Both the position numbers and the translations under genes were made by a program. Of a stretch of DNA of 64,000 nucleotides, positions 1-9,075 are shown in pieces; the stretch's first letter is position 1; each line of letters begins with the position of its first letter. The notes under the pieces were generated by a model, which saw only the letters and a program-made list of their open reading frames with translations, was not told the DNA's origin and did not search any database. This DNA comes from Winogradskyella sp. (GTDB lineage Bacteria; Bacteroidota; Bacteroidia; Flavobacteriales; Flavobacteriaceae): NCBI RefSeq assembly GCF_013213835.1, contig NZ_JABSSU010000004.1, positions 372,001-436,000 on the forward strand, written 5' to 3'.

Positions 1-702
1 TAAAACATCTGCAATATTAACATGTGCAGGTCTTGACACCGCGAAATAAATGACCTCTGCAACATCTTCAGCTTGCAAGGCTTTGTAACCTTTATAGACA
101 TTATCAGCTTGACTTTCACCTTTAAAACGCACTTCAGAAAACTCAGTTTCTACTAATCCAGGATTAATAGCGCTAACTTTTATACCGTAAGGATTAAGGT
201 CTATGCGCATACCTTCTGTAATCGCTAAAACCGCATGTTTACTACCACAATAGACATTTCCTTTTGGGTATACTTCTTTACCAGCGGAAGATCCAATGTT
301 AATGATGTGTCCTGATTTGCGTTCAGTCATTCCTGGAATAATGGCCTTACTCACATAGAGTAAGCCTTTAACGTTTATATCCATCATAGCATCCCAATCA
401 TCCAGACTACCTGTTTCTATTGGGTCTAAACCATGTGCATTACCAGCATTATTAATTAAAATGTCAATGTTTTGAAATTCTTCAGGTAAGGATGCGATTG
501 CTTCAAAGGTTTTCGCTCTATCTCGAACATCAAAATTCAAAGTATGCACATCGGTTTGTTTAGATAAGGTTTTTGCAACCGAATCTAAGCGATGCTGTCT
601 TCTTCCACATAATACCAAATTAATGCCGTGTTTCGCAAATTCGTGTGCTGTAGCTCTACCAATGCCACTTGTAGCTCCTGTGATTAATGCTGTTTTATTC
701 AT
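1..702 (-). CDS. SDR-family NAD(P)-dependent oxidoreductase (3' end outside window)
   Basis: Classical short-chain dehydrogenase; 234 codons are visible and the C-terminus lies beyond the left edge. Seen: cofactor-binding TGATSGIG at residues 8-15, the NNAG motif, a catalytic Ser in IGSSAG and the catalytic YCGSK. This pattern resembles YdfG-type serine/3-hydroxy acid dehydrogenases, but the substrate cannot be read from the sequence. The ATG lies 18 bp after the stop of the upstream aldo/keto reductase, so the two oxidoreductases are probably one operon. Confidence 0.93.
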   Translation of the reverse strand, partial: MNKTALITGATSGIGRATAHEFAKHGINLVLCGRRQHRLDSVAKTLSKQTDVHTLNFDVRDRAKTFEAIASLPEEFQNIDILINNAGNAHGLDPIETGSLDDWDAMMDINVKGLLYVSKAIIPGMTERKSGHIINIGSSAGKEVYPKGNVYCGSKHAVLAITEGMRIDLNPYGIKVSAINPGLVETEFSEVRFKGESQADNVYKGYKALQAEDVAEVIYFAVSRPAHVNIADVL

Positions 703-720
703 TGCTTTTTAGTTTAATGT

Positions 721-1584
721 TTAAGGTACTTTATGTCCTTGAGCGGCTACTAGAATTAAAAACCAATCTTCAAGCTCTAGTTCAATTTTTGATGCTGCAA
801 TAGCATTTGTAAGACGTTCCTTATTTGTAGTGCCAACAACAGGATGTATACCTGCAGGATGTTTTAAAATCCACGCCAAGAGTAACTGGTCTTCAGTGGC
901 GTTATATTTATCCAATAATTCGCCAAGTTGTTTGTGTACTCGTCTTGTTTGTTCGGTATCTTCTCTAAATACAGAACCCAAAGGAGACCATGACATAGGT
1001 TTTATACCACAGGTTTTCATATAATCTAATGTGCCATCGTGCATTGCTGTATGTTGTGTTAACGAGAATTCAATTTGGTTAACATCAATATCAATTCTTA
1101 GACCTACCATTTCGATTTGTGATGGTGTAAAGTTTGACACGCCAAACTCTTTAATTTTTCCATCCTTTTTTAGAGTATTTACAGCATCTGCAATTTCTTC
1201 TGCAATCATCAATGGACTTGGTCTATGAAGTAATAATAAATCTAAGTATTCGGTATTCAGATTTTTCAAAGATTCGTCCACAGACCAAATAATATAATCT
1301 TTACTGTAGTCGTAATGCTTTACTTTATTACTTCGATTTTCACATAAATACTGAATGCCGCACTTGGATATTAATTGTATATCTTCTCTTTTGATTCCTG
1401 AGTCTTTGAAGGCTTCACCAAAGTCAGCTTCTGTCGTGTACGCACCATAAATATCGGCATGATCAAATGTTGTGATTCCATTAGAAATGCAATGATGCAT
1501 AAGGTCACTCATTTCTGATTTAGAGAGTTGTTTGCCCCAACTTCCCCATGTCATTGTACCTGCAATTAATCGAGAATATTTCAC
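721..1584 (-). CDS. Aldo/keto reductase (YdhF-like)
   Basis: A 287-residue NADPH-dependent aldo/keto reductase, the normal single-domain TIM-barrel length. Catalytic tetrad candidates are visible: Asp44 and Tyr49 in DHADIYGAY, Lys75 in LISKCG and His121 in LLLHRP. The C-terminal third has the family pattern of a cofactor-binding loop (PVVGTTNKERL). Best matched to the YdhF subgroup of cytosolic oxidoreductases; substrate unknown. It is first in an operon with the downstream SDR gene. Confidence 0.93.
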   Translation of the reverse strand: MKYSRLIAGTMTWGSWGKQLSKSEMSDLMHHCISNGITTFDHADIYGAYTTEADFGEAFKDSGIKREDIQLISKCGIQYLCENRSNKVKHYDYSKDYIIWSVDESLKNLNTEYLDLLLLHRPSPLMIAEEIADAVNTLKKDGKIKEFGVSNFTPSQIEMVGLRIDIDVNQIEFSLTQHTAMHDGTLDYMKTCGIKPMSWSPLGSVFREDTEQTRRVHKQLGELLDKYNATEDQLLLAWILKHPAGIHPVVGTTNKERLTNAIAASKIELELEDWFLILVAAQGHKVP

Positions 1585-1691
1585 TTTTTTTTCTGTTTAT
1601 AGGATTTATTAGCCATTGGTATGTAAAAATACTTAAAACCAAAAGATTAAAGTATCCTTGTTTCAGAATTAATCACCCAAACCTACTACAC

Positions 1692-2252
1692 ATGAATTAT
1701 CAACAACTCATTAAAGCACTTTTTATACTTTGTGTAATGTGTTTGTCATTTACAAGTTGTTCTACAGATGATTCTAATCTTAATACTGATACGACCAGTA
1801 TCACCGTGAAATTAAAAAGTACCCTAGGTGAATTAGATAAGGTCTTTCTTGATGTGGTTGATGTACAGATTAGAGTAAGCGCATCAGAGCAAGAATCAGG
1901 TGAATGGTTGAGTTTAAATGCTATTAACTTAGGTGTGTGTGATACATCTACAATATCACAAGAGACCCAATTACTTTTGGTGGATAATTTTGATTTAAAT
2001 ACTGACTATGTTCACGAAATTAGGCTTGTTTTAGGTGAAAATAATTTTATGAATATTGGTAATGTTTTGCACGCTTTAGATGTAAATAATGCTACTCCAT
2101 CAAACTTGATTAAAACAAGACTCAGCTCTAATGGAAGATATGATGTTGTAATAGATATAGATATTGATGAATCTGTAAGTTACGATGACGAAGAAAATAT
2201 GATGGTGTTAACACCTAAAATATATACAGCAATAAGACAATTTGAATATTAA
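1692..2252 (+). CDS. DUF4382-family lipoprotein
   Basis: Predicted lipoprotein of 186 residues. I place the start at 1692 rather than at the upstream in-frame ATG (1548), because from 1692 the protein begins with a lipoprotein signal peptide ending in the lipobox LSFTSC; the longer form would also overlap the divergent reductase gene. The remainder matches the DUF4382 pattern: a statement of linear coefficients (SITVKLKSTLGELDKVFLD), a middle segment GVCDTSTIS, and EIRLVLGENN. The family is common in marine Bacteroidetes, lies outside the cytoplasm and has no established function. Confidence 0.8.
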   Translation: MNYQQLIKALFILCVMCLSFTSCSTDDSNLNTDTTSITVKLKSTLGELDKVFLDVVDVQIRVSASEQESGEWLSLNAINLGVCDTSTISQETQLLLVDNFDLNTDYVHEIRLVLGENNFMNIGNVLHALDVNNATPSNLIKTRLSSNGRYDVVIDIDIDESVSYDDEENMMVLTPKIYTAIRQFEY

Positions 2253-2282
2253 TTTTATTGATCCATAATTAAATTGAGATAT

Positions 2283-2316
2283 AGAGCAGCACTGACGTGT
2301 TGCTCTTATTTTTTAA
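2283..2316 (+). terminator. Intrinsic terminator after DUF4382 lipoprotein
   Basis: Hairpin AGAGCA-g-CAC / GTG-t-TGCTCT with a TGAC loop followed by a T-rich run (TTATTTTTT). It lies about 30 bp after the lipoprotein stop and before moxR. Confidence 0.75.
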
Positions 2317-2410
2317 CCAATTGTTAACAGCAACTAAGAAATAAAATTAACACTTTGCATCTTCGTAAAAAACACGTATAATGCGTTCGCTTTAAATCCC
2401 TTAATTAGAC

Positions 2411-3412
2411 ATGGAAGAGACGAATACAATTGATATAAAATCGATTAATGAGAAGATAGAAAAAGAAAGTGCATTTGTAGATCTACTTACTTTAGAAATG
2501 AATAAAGTTATTGTAGGTCAGAAGCATATGGTTGAGCGCCTTTTAATAGGTTTATTAGGTCAAGGACATATTTTATTAGAAGGTGTTCCTGGACTTGCAA
2601 AAACTTTAGCAATTAATACTTTATCAAAAGCTATAGACGCTAGCTTTAGTAGAATTCAGTTTACACCAGATTTGCTTCCTGCAGATGTGATAGGGACATT
2701 AATCTACAATATAAAAGAGAATGATTTTTCTATAAAAAAAGGTCCAATATTTGCCAACTTTGTTTTAGCAGATGAGATTAACAGAGCACCTGCAAAAGTA
2801 CAGTCTGCACTGTTAGAAGCGATGCAAGAAAAGCAAGTAACCATTGGTGATGAAACTTTTAAATTAGATAAGCCTTTCTTGGTAATGGCAACTCAAAACC
2901 CTGTTGAGCAAGAAGGAACATATCCTCTACCTGAAGCTCAGGTTGACCGTTTTATGTTGAAGACGGTAATTGATTACCCTAAGTTAGATGAAGAGCAACT
3001 TATAGTTAGAGCGAATTTAAGAGGAACTTACGATAAAGTAAATCCTGTGGTTTCTGTATCGCAAATAATTAGCGCGCAAGAAGCCGTTAGAGAAGTGTAT
3101 ATGGATGAGAAAATCGAAAAGTACATTCTCGATATTATTTTCGCTACACGTTATCCTGAAAAATATAAATTACCAGATTTAAAACCTCTAATTTCATTTG
3201 GAGCTTCACCACGTGGAAGTATCAATTTGGCAACCGCAGCTAAATGTTATGCATTTATAAAAAGAAGAGGTTATGTAATACCAGAAGATGTGCGCGCTGT
3301 AGTGCACGATGTATTACGTCATAGAATAGGTATTACCTATGAAGCTGAAGCTGAAAACGTCACTTCAGAAGATATCATCAATAAGATTGTAAACGAAATC
3401 GAAGTACCTTAA
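2411..3412 (+). CDS. MoxR-family AAA+ ATPase
   Basis: A 333-residue AAA+ ATPase of the MoxR/RavA class, thought to act as a chaperone-like factor for maturing von Willebrand (VWA) proteins. Walker A GVPGLAKT is at residues 58-65 and Walker B FVLADE at about 117-122, followed by the arginine-bearing sensor region and a C-terminal lid with GASPRGSI. It heads the operon DUF58-batA-batB-batC-batD-batE, the standard arrangement of the Bacteroidetes aerotolerance operon, which supports a role in assembling the VWA proteins encoded downstream. Confidence 0.95.
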   Translation: MEETNTIDIKSINEKIEKESAFVDLLTLEMNKVIVGQKHMVERLLIGLLGQGHILLEGVPGLAKTLAINTLSKAIDASFSRIQFTPDLLPADVIGTLIYNIKENDFSIKKGPIFANFVLADEINRAPAKVQSALLEAMQEKQVTIGDETFKLDKPFLVMATQNPVEQEGTYPLPEAQVDRFMLKTVIDYPKLDEEQLIVRANLRGTYDKVNPVVSVSQIISAQEAVREVYMDEKIEKYILDIIFATRYPEKYKLPDLKPLISFGASPRGSINLATAAKCYAFIKRRGYVIPEDVRAVVHDVLRHRIGITYEAEAENVTSEDIINKIVNEIEVP

Positions 3413-3520
3413 TTAGTAAGCAGTATTCAGTCATTAGTAATCAGTACTCATTTTACTGAAAGCTTATGCTGAATGCTTTTAGGACTGCTCACTGCATACT
3501 GAACACTGCAAACTGAAACA
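3413..3520 (+). repeat. Low-complexity CAGT/ACTG-rich spacer
   Basis: The 108-bp gap between moxR and the DUF58 gene is built from imperfect repeats of CAGT, AGTA, ACTGC and GCAAACTG words. A similar but purine-rich run (AGTTAGAAGTTAGAAGTG) follows the DUF58 gene at about 4390-4410. No promoter or terminator is evident. Such spacer repeats are familiar in flavobacterial operons. Confidence 0.6.
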
Positions 3521-4387
3521 ATGGACACTAAAGAACTTCTAAAAAAAGTACGAAAAATAGAGATTAAGACACGTCGTTTGTCTGATCATATATTTGGGGG
3601 CGAATACCATTCTACCTTTAAAGGAAGAGGTATGACTTTTTCTGAAGTGCGTCAATATCAATTTGGAGATGATGTTAGAAACATAGATTGGAATGTTACC
3701 GCACGTTATAATGAGCCATATGTAAAAGTTTTTGAAGAAGAGCGCGAACTAACCATGATGCTTATGGCAGATGTTTCAGGTAGTAAATTCTTCGGAACAA
3801 AAAATCAATTTAAAGATGAAATCGTTACTGAAATTGCAGCTACTTTGGCTTTTTCTGCAACTCAAAATAATGATAAAATAGGACTCATTTTATTTTCAGA
3901 TGATATAGAGCTTTACATTCCTCCAAAAAAAGGACGTTCTCATGTTTTAAGAATCATCAGAGAGCTTATAGAATTCCAACCAAAGAGTACTAAAACCGAC
4001 GTTGCTGAAGCCTTAAAGTTCTTGTCTAACGTAATGAAGAAAAAAGCAATCGTTTTTGTTCTGTCAGATTTTATAGCTGAAGACTACAAGCAGAATCTTA
4101 AAATAGCGGCAGGTAGACATGATATTACTGGGATTAGAGTTTATGATAAGCATGAAGAAACGATTCCGAATATTGGAATGGTGCAAATGCAAGATGAAGA
4201 AACTGGTGAGCTGATGTTGGTTAATACTGCATCAAAGAAAGTAAGATTAAATTACGGTAAATACTATAATGAGCGTGTTAACTACTTTAAAGACAGTTTT
4301 ACTAAATCTGGTGCTGGTTCTATTGACTGTAGAGTAGATGAAAGTTATGTGAAGAAGTTGCTAGGGTATTTTAAAAGAAGAGCATAG
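3521..4387 (+). CDS. DUF58 domain-containing protein
   Basis: A 288-residue cytosolic protein with the DUF58 signature around residues 25-75 (HSTFKGRGMTFSEVRQYQFG, then DWNVTARYNEPYVK) and a degenerate VWA-like fold with a MIDAS-type sequence LMADVSGS. This is the partner that almost always follows MoxR. Its biochemical function is unknown; the position in the Bat operon suggests it works with MoxR on envelope VWA proteins. Confidence 0.93.
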   Translation: MDTKELLKKVRKIEIKTRRLSDHIFGGEYHSTFKGRGMTFSEVRQYQFGDDVRNIDWNVTARYNEPYVKVFEEERELTMMLMADVSGSKFFGTKNQFKDEIVTEIAATLAFSATQNNDKIGLILFSDDIELYIPPKKGRSHVLRIIRELIEFQPKSTKTDVAEALKFLSNVMKKKAIVFVLSDFIAEDYKQNLKIAAGRHDITGIRVYDKHEETIPNIGMVQMQDEETGELMLVNTASKKVRLNYGKYYNERVNYFKDSFTKSGAGSIDCRVDESYVKKLLGYFKRRA

Positions 4388-4454
4388 GTTAAGTTAGAAG
4401 TTAGAAGTGAAAAGTAAAAAGTGCAATAACAAATTTGTTAAAAGAAGAACAACA

Positions 4455-6074
4455 ATGGTCTTAGCTATTGTTTCTTGTTTCTTTTCTTTAATCTCATTTA
4501 GCCAAGTTACTTCCGAAGTTGATACGACCAAAATAAGAATCGGCGAACAAATCAATTATAAAATAAATGTAGAAACAGACACTACTAATTTAGTGGTCTT
4601 TCCGGAAGGTCAAACATTTATGCCATTAGAAGCTGTTGAAGCTTTAAAAATTGATACCACAAAAAAGGAATCAAAGTTTGTGTTATCTAGAATATACAAA
4701 CTCACACAGTTTGATTCGGGTGCTTACACCATTCCGCGACAAAAAATAATTGTTGGTGACAAGCCGTTTTATACGGATTCACTTCGTGTAGAAGTAAATA
4801 CAATTAAGGTTGATACCACAAAGCAAAAGCTTTATGACATTAAGCCAATTATAGAAGTAGATAAAAGTAGTAGTAATTGGTGGAAATGGCTATTACTTAT
4901 CCTCGCAATTATAGGTGTTATAGGGTTTCTGCTATATTGGTTCATTTGGAGGAAAAAACCACTGACTGAAGAAGAGGAAATTGCTTTGTTGCCACCTTAT
5001 GAGCGTGCCAAAATTGGACTTCAAAAATTAGACGAAAGTCAGTACTTAATTCGTTCAGAGGTTAAGGAATACTATTCAGAATTAACCCAGATCATAAGAA
5101 GTTATCTAGATGAAAAGGTCTATGAACGTTCGTTAGAAAGTACAACAGATGAATTAATCGAAAGACTTCAATTACTAAAGGAAGGCAATCAAGTGCCTTT
5201 AACTAAAGATACCATAAAGAATCTTGAGTCCATACTAAAACGTGCAGATTTGGTGAAGTTTGCTAAATCATTACCTGAAACTGGGCTTATTGAAATGGAT
5301 AGAGCCACCATTGAAAAAGAACTTGATAATGTAAAATCTTCTTTGCCAGAACCGTCGGAGGAAGAAAAACTTTTAGACCAGAAATATAAAGAAGAACAAG
5401 AGCGCAAGAAAAAGCGAAATAAGGTAATCTTGACTGGTGCTATTTCGTTATTTCTGCTTATTGCCACGTATGTTGGATTTGGACTTAAGTTTGGATTTGG
5501 GTACGTGAATGATACTTTATTACGACATGAAAGTAAAGTGTTGTTAGAAGGTGAATGGGTGACCAGTAAATACGGTATTCCACCTTTTGAGATTAGTACT
5601 CCAGATGTTTTAAGACGATTAACAAAAGAAGAAAAAGGGTTTAATGATAGCGACTACGATAAGTTTTTGTATGTCAATGAAGAGAGTCATTTATCAATAT
5701 GCTTAATTATAGCAGATAACTCTGATGAATCCATACAGCTATTAGATGAAAAGACTTTAGGTTTAGCTCAGATTAATGCTTTTGAAAAGGAACTAAAAGC
5801 TGAAAATATAGTTGTTATAGATGGTGAATTTGAGACAGATAATGGCTTTAAAGGTTTTCAGGTCAAAGGAACTATGAATATTCCTATTCAAGGAAGTGAG
5901 AACAAAATTGGTACAAGTTATAAAATAGTGAGCTTTAAAAGTGAGAAGAAAATCTTCGTGTTTTATGTGTTATTTGAGACTGATGATTCTTATTCAGTTG
6001 AAATAGAAGAAAAGATTTATAATTCTATTAAGATATATACTCAAGGCCAAGAAAAAGAAGAAGAACAAAAATAA
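4455..6074 (+). CDS. Bat-operon membrane protein with periplasmic beta domain
   Basis: A membrane protein of about 539 residues lying between the DUF58 gene and batA, the position of the BatD-like protein in flavobacterial Bat operons. The ATG at 4455 gives a clean signal peptide (MVLAIVSCFFSLISFSQ). A GTG at 4407 would add 16 residues encoded by the repetitive spacer, so I reject it. Order: periplasmic beta-rich domain, transmembrane helix (WWKWLLLILAIIGVIGFLLY), cytoplasmic helical region rich in Glu/Lys, a second helix (VILTGAISLFLLIATYVGFG) and a C-terminal globular part. It overlaps batA by 1 bp (ATGA-type junction), so translation is probably coupled. Confidence 0.85.
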   Translation: MVLAIVSCFFSLISFSQVTSEVDTTKIRIGEQINYKINVETDTTNLVVFPEGQTFMPLEAVEALKIDTTKKESKFVLSRIYKLTQFDSGAYTIPRQKIIVGDKPFYTDSLRVEVNTIKVDTTKQKLYDIKPIIEVDKSSSNWWKWLLLILAIIGVIGFLLYWFIWRKKPLTEEEEIALLPPYERAKIGLQKLDESQYLIRSEVKEYYSELTQIIRSYLDEKVYERSLESTTDELIERLQLLKEGNQVPLTKDTIKNLESILKRADLVKFAKSLPETGLIEMDRATIEKELDNVKSSLPEPSEEEKLLDQKYKEEQERKKKRNKVILTGAISLFLLIATYVGFGLKFGFGYVNDTLLRHESKVLLEGEWVTSKYGIPPFEISTPDVLRRLTKEEKGFNDSDYDKFLYVNEESHLSICLIIADNSDESIQLLDEKTLGLAQINAFEKELKAENIVVIDGEFETDNGFKGFQVKGTMNIPIQGSENKIGTSYKIVSFKSEKKIFVFYVLFETDDSYSVEIEEKIYNSIKIYTQGQEKEEEQK

Positions 6075-7078
6075 TGTTTGAGAATTTAGAGTTTTTAAAT
6101 AAGGAATTGTTTTGGTTTCTATTGCTTTTGCCAATAGCTATAATTTGGTATGCCTTAAAACATAGTAGACAAACTGCTGAGTTGAAAATTTCTAGTATTA
6201 AAGGTTTTAAAGCTGCATCGTCATTTTGGTCAAAATTTAGACATGTGTTATTCGCGTTACGACTTATTGCATTAGCACTTTTGATTACAGCCTTAGCAAG
6301 ACCAAGAACTGTAGATGTTTCTACAAAAACAAAAACTACTAGAGGTATTGATATTGTAATGGCAATTGATGTATCAGCGAGTATGTTGGCAAAAGACTTA
6401 AGACCGAATCGCCTAGAAGCTTTAAAGAATGTTGCCGCAGATTTTATAAATGGAAGACCTAATGATCGTATTGGTTTGGTTGAGTATGCTGGTGAAGCAT
6501 ATACCAAAACACCAATAACTACAGATAAGTCTATCGTACAACGATCTCTTAGAGATATTAAATACAACACCATCATTGAAGGAGGCACTGCCATTGGTAT
6601 GGGATTAGCGACTTCAGTTAACCGTCTAAAAGATAGCAGGGCAAAAAGTAAAGTAATTATTCTCTTAACTGATGGTGTGAATAATTCAGGGTTTATAGAT
6701 CCTAAAATTGCCAGTGAATTAGCTGTAGAATATGGCATTAAAGTATATACTATTGGTTTAGGAACAAATGGTATGGCCTTGTCACCAATTGGTTTCAATG
6801 CTAATGGTAGCTTTAGATATGGTCGTCAACAAGTAGAAATTGATGAGAAGTTGCTTGAAGAAATTGCTGATGCAACCGGTGGTAAATACTTTAGAGCGAC
6901 AAACAATAAAAAGTTAGCTGAGATTTATAAGGAAATCAATAAGCTAGAAAAGACAGAAATTGAAGAGAAGAAGTATTATAATTATGACGAGAAGTATAGA
7001 CCATTTATCCTTTTCGCCGGATTATTATTATTGATAGAACTCTTGCTTAGAAATACAATATTTAGAAGTTTTGTTTAG
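6074..7078 (+). CDS. batA: BatA, VWA domain membrane protein
   Basis: A 334-residue VWA protein anchored in the inner membrane. Helices lie at about 13-28, 57-76 and 312-326. The VWA domain starts near residue 91 with a complete MIDAS motif DVSAS at 99-103 and later LLTDG, so it can bind a divalent metal. Bat proteins were named for Bacteroides aerotolerance, and their partner interactions are inferred. Its start overlaps the stop of the upstream gene, and its own stop overlaps the start of batB by 8 bp. Confidence 0.93.
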   Translation: MFENLEFLNKELFWFLLLLPIAIIWYALKHSRQTAELKISSIKGFKAASSFWSKFRHVLFALRLIALALLITALARPRTVDVSTKTKTTRGIDIVMAIDVSASMLAKDLRPNRLEALKNVAADFINGRPNDRIGLVEYAGEAYTKTPITTDKSIVQRSLRDIKYNTIIEGGTAIGMGLATSVNRLKDSRAKSKVIILLTDGVNNSGFIDPKIASELAVEYGIKVYTIGLGTNGMALSPIGFNANGSFRYGRQQVEIDEKLLEEIADATGGKYFRATNNKKLAEIYKEINKLEKTEIEEKKYYNYDEKYRPFILFAGLLLLIELLLRNTIFRSFV

Positions 7079-8108
7079 ACTCGATGAGAAAATATGGTTT
7101 TGGACGTTATTGGTGATACCAGTAATTATAATGCTGTTTGTGTTTTTACAGATATGGAGACGTTCTGCACAGAAGAAGTTTGCTGATACGCATTTGCTGT
7201 CGCGCTTAAGTCCTAATCAGTCACTTTTTAAGAGTGTATTAAAAGTGTTGGTTCTTTGTGGTGCATTTTTGTGCTTGTCTTTAGCATTAGTCAATCCAAA
7301 AATAGGAACTAAGTTAGAAACTGTGAGAAGTCAAGGTGTTGATATTGTTTTTGCAGTTGACGTTTCTAAAAGTATGCTAGCTGAAGATATTGCGCCTAAC
7401 AGGCTCGACAAATCAAAACAATTGGTGACCCAAATTATTAACAATCTCGCTAGTGACCGAGTTGGGATCATTGCTTATGCAGGTAAAGCTTTCCCACAAT
7501 TACCGATAACAACAGATTATGCTTCTGCTAAAATGTTTCTTCAAAACATGAATACAGATATGTTGTCTTCTCAAGGAACAGCAATACATGAAGCGATTCA
7601 ACTTGCTAAAACATATTATGATGATGAAGAACAAAAAAATAGAATTCTTATCATCATATCAGATGGGGAAGATCATGAAGGTGATGCTATAGATATTGCT
7701 GAGGAAGCTAATGAAGAAGGTATAAGAATTTTCACAATAGGTGTTGGTAATGTTAAAGGTGGACCAATACCCATAAAACGAAACGGAGTAGTTCTTAATT
7801 ACAAGAAAGATAGAAACGGTGAGACTGTTATCACAAGGTTAGATGAGACGACACTCAAGGAAATAGCAGAGGAAACTAATGGCGCGTATATTAATGGTAG
7901 TAATACCTCAGAGGTTGTTGATACTATTAAGGATTTGTTAGAAAAAATGGATAAAAAAGAATTTGAATCTAAACAAATTGCTGATTATAAAGACCAGTTT
8001 CAATGGTTCTTGGGATTAGGTATTTTGTTATTGTTTATAGATATATTCTTTTTAGAGAGAAAAACAGCGTGGTTAAAAAAATTAAACCTTTTTAACGAGG
8101 ATTTTTAA
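7071..8108 (+). CDS. batB: BatB, VWA domain membrane protein
   Basis: A 345-residue paralogue of BatA with the same layout: N-terminal helices (about 8-27 and 53-73), a VWA domain with MIDAS DVSKS at 97-101 and a C-terminal helix (about 305-323). The start is a TTG inside the end of batA. It is favoured because it restores the conserved MFRLDEKIWFW opening seen in this family, while the next in-frame ATG would cut into the first helix. The 8-bp overlap implies translational coupling. Confidence 0.92.
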   Translation: MFRLDEKIWFWTLLVIPVIIMLFVFLQIWRRSAQKKFADTHLLSRLSPNQSLFKSVLKVLVLCGAFLCLSLALVNPKIGTKLETVRSQGVDIVFAVDVSKSMLAEDIAPNRLDKSKQLVTQIINNLASDRVGIIAYAGKAFPQLPITTDYASAKMFLQNMNTDMLSSQGTAIHEAIQLAKTYYDDEEQKNRILIIISDGEDHEGDAIDIAEEANEEGIRIFTIGVGNVKGGPIPIKRNGVVLNYKKDRNGETVITRLDETTLKEIAEETNGAYINGSNTSEVVDTIKDLLEKMDKKEFESKQIADYKDQFQWFLGLGILLLFIDIFFLERKTAWLKKLNLFNEDF

Positions 8109-8175
8109 ATATTAAAAGTTCTTTAACGCATTTAAAACATTGGGTTTGTTACTTTTAATTTAAAGTAAGTTGACT

Positions 8176-9015
8176 ATGAAACTATATATATTACTTTTTG
8201 GATTTTTTATAAGTTTCTCGGCAATTGCACAGGAAAGCCAAAAGGAGAAATTAAAAGATGAAAAAGCTGCTACTGATTTGGTATATAGTGGTAATGAACT
8301 AATTGGAGAAGAAAATCATATAGAAGCTGAAATGGCTTATAGAAAAGCAATTTCTAAAGCTCCTACTAAAGCTGTCGGATCATATAATTTAGCGCATTCC
8401 TATATTAAGAGTGGTAGTTTAGAAGAAGCCTTGTTTAGAAGCGAAGAAGCTGCTCAGAATGCTAAATCTAAAGACGAAAAGCATAGAATTTATCACAATA
8501 TTGGTAACATTTTAATGGAGAAAGAATTGTGTAAAGAAGCGGTTGAGGCCTTTAAAAATGCTCTTAGAAATGACCCTACTGACGAAGAAACACGATACAA
8601 CTTCGCTTTAGCTAAAGAATGTGCAGAACAGCAGAAGCAAGATGGTGGTGGTGAAGATGATAAAAAAGACGATAACAAAGAGGAAGAAAAGGATAAAGAA
8701 GAAGAACAGAAGAAAGAAGACGAGAAAAAAGACGAAGAAAAGGATAAGAAGGACGAAGGAGACAAAGACAAGAAAGAAGGCGATAAGGAAGAAGACGACA
8801 AAGGTAAGCCTCAAGAAGATAAAAAAGATGATGGTAAAGGAGATAAAGACAAAAAGAATCCAAATCAAAAGCCTAAGCCTCAACCAGGACAAATGTCACC
8901 ACAACAGATGAAGAATATCCTAGAGGCTATGCAAAATCAAGAACAAAAAGTGCAACAAAAGATTAATGCAGAAAAACAAAAAGGGGCTAAAGTAAAAACA
9001 GGTAAAGACTGGTAA
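8176..9015 (+). CDS. batC: BatC, TPR protein with acidic/lysine-rich tail
   Basis: A secreted or periplasmic TPR protein of 279 residues. I use the ATG at 8176, two codons after a TTG, because it gives the signal peptide MKLYILLFGFFISFSAIAQ. Three TPR-like repeats span about 30-155. Residues about 155-235 are a run of almost only D, E, K and G, followed by a P/Q-rich segment and the helical tail QMKNILEAMQNQEQKVQQKI typical of BatC. The low-complexity part generates many spurious reverse-strand reading frames. Confidence 0.92.
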   Translation: MKLYILLFGFFISFSAIAQESQKEKLKDEKAATDLVYSGNELIGEENHIEAEMAYRKAISKAPTKAVGSYNLAHSYIKSGSLEEALFRSEEAAQNAKSKDEKHRIYHNIGNILMEKELCKEAVEAFKNALRNDPTDEETRYNFALAKECAEQQKQDGGGEDDKKDDNKEEEKDKEEEQKKEDEKKDEEKDKKDEGDKDKKEGDKEEDDKGKPQEDKKDDGKGDKDKKNPNQKPKPQPGQMSPQQMKNILEAMQNQEQKVQQKINAEKQKGAKVKTGKDW

Positions 9016-9075
9016 TCTCTCAATATAGTCACTGTTATAACCTCATCAATTATAAAGCGCACTTTTAGATTATAA

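Noticed and set aside
6028..6798. 256-codon reverse-strand frame opposite batA
   Set aside because: It lies wholly over the well-supported batA and upstream gene; its composition mirrors theirs and it has no start context or family features.
8493..8911. Several overlapping frames on both strands rich in S, F, L or K
   Set aside because: They are shadows of the D/E/K low-complexity region of batC.
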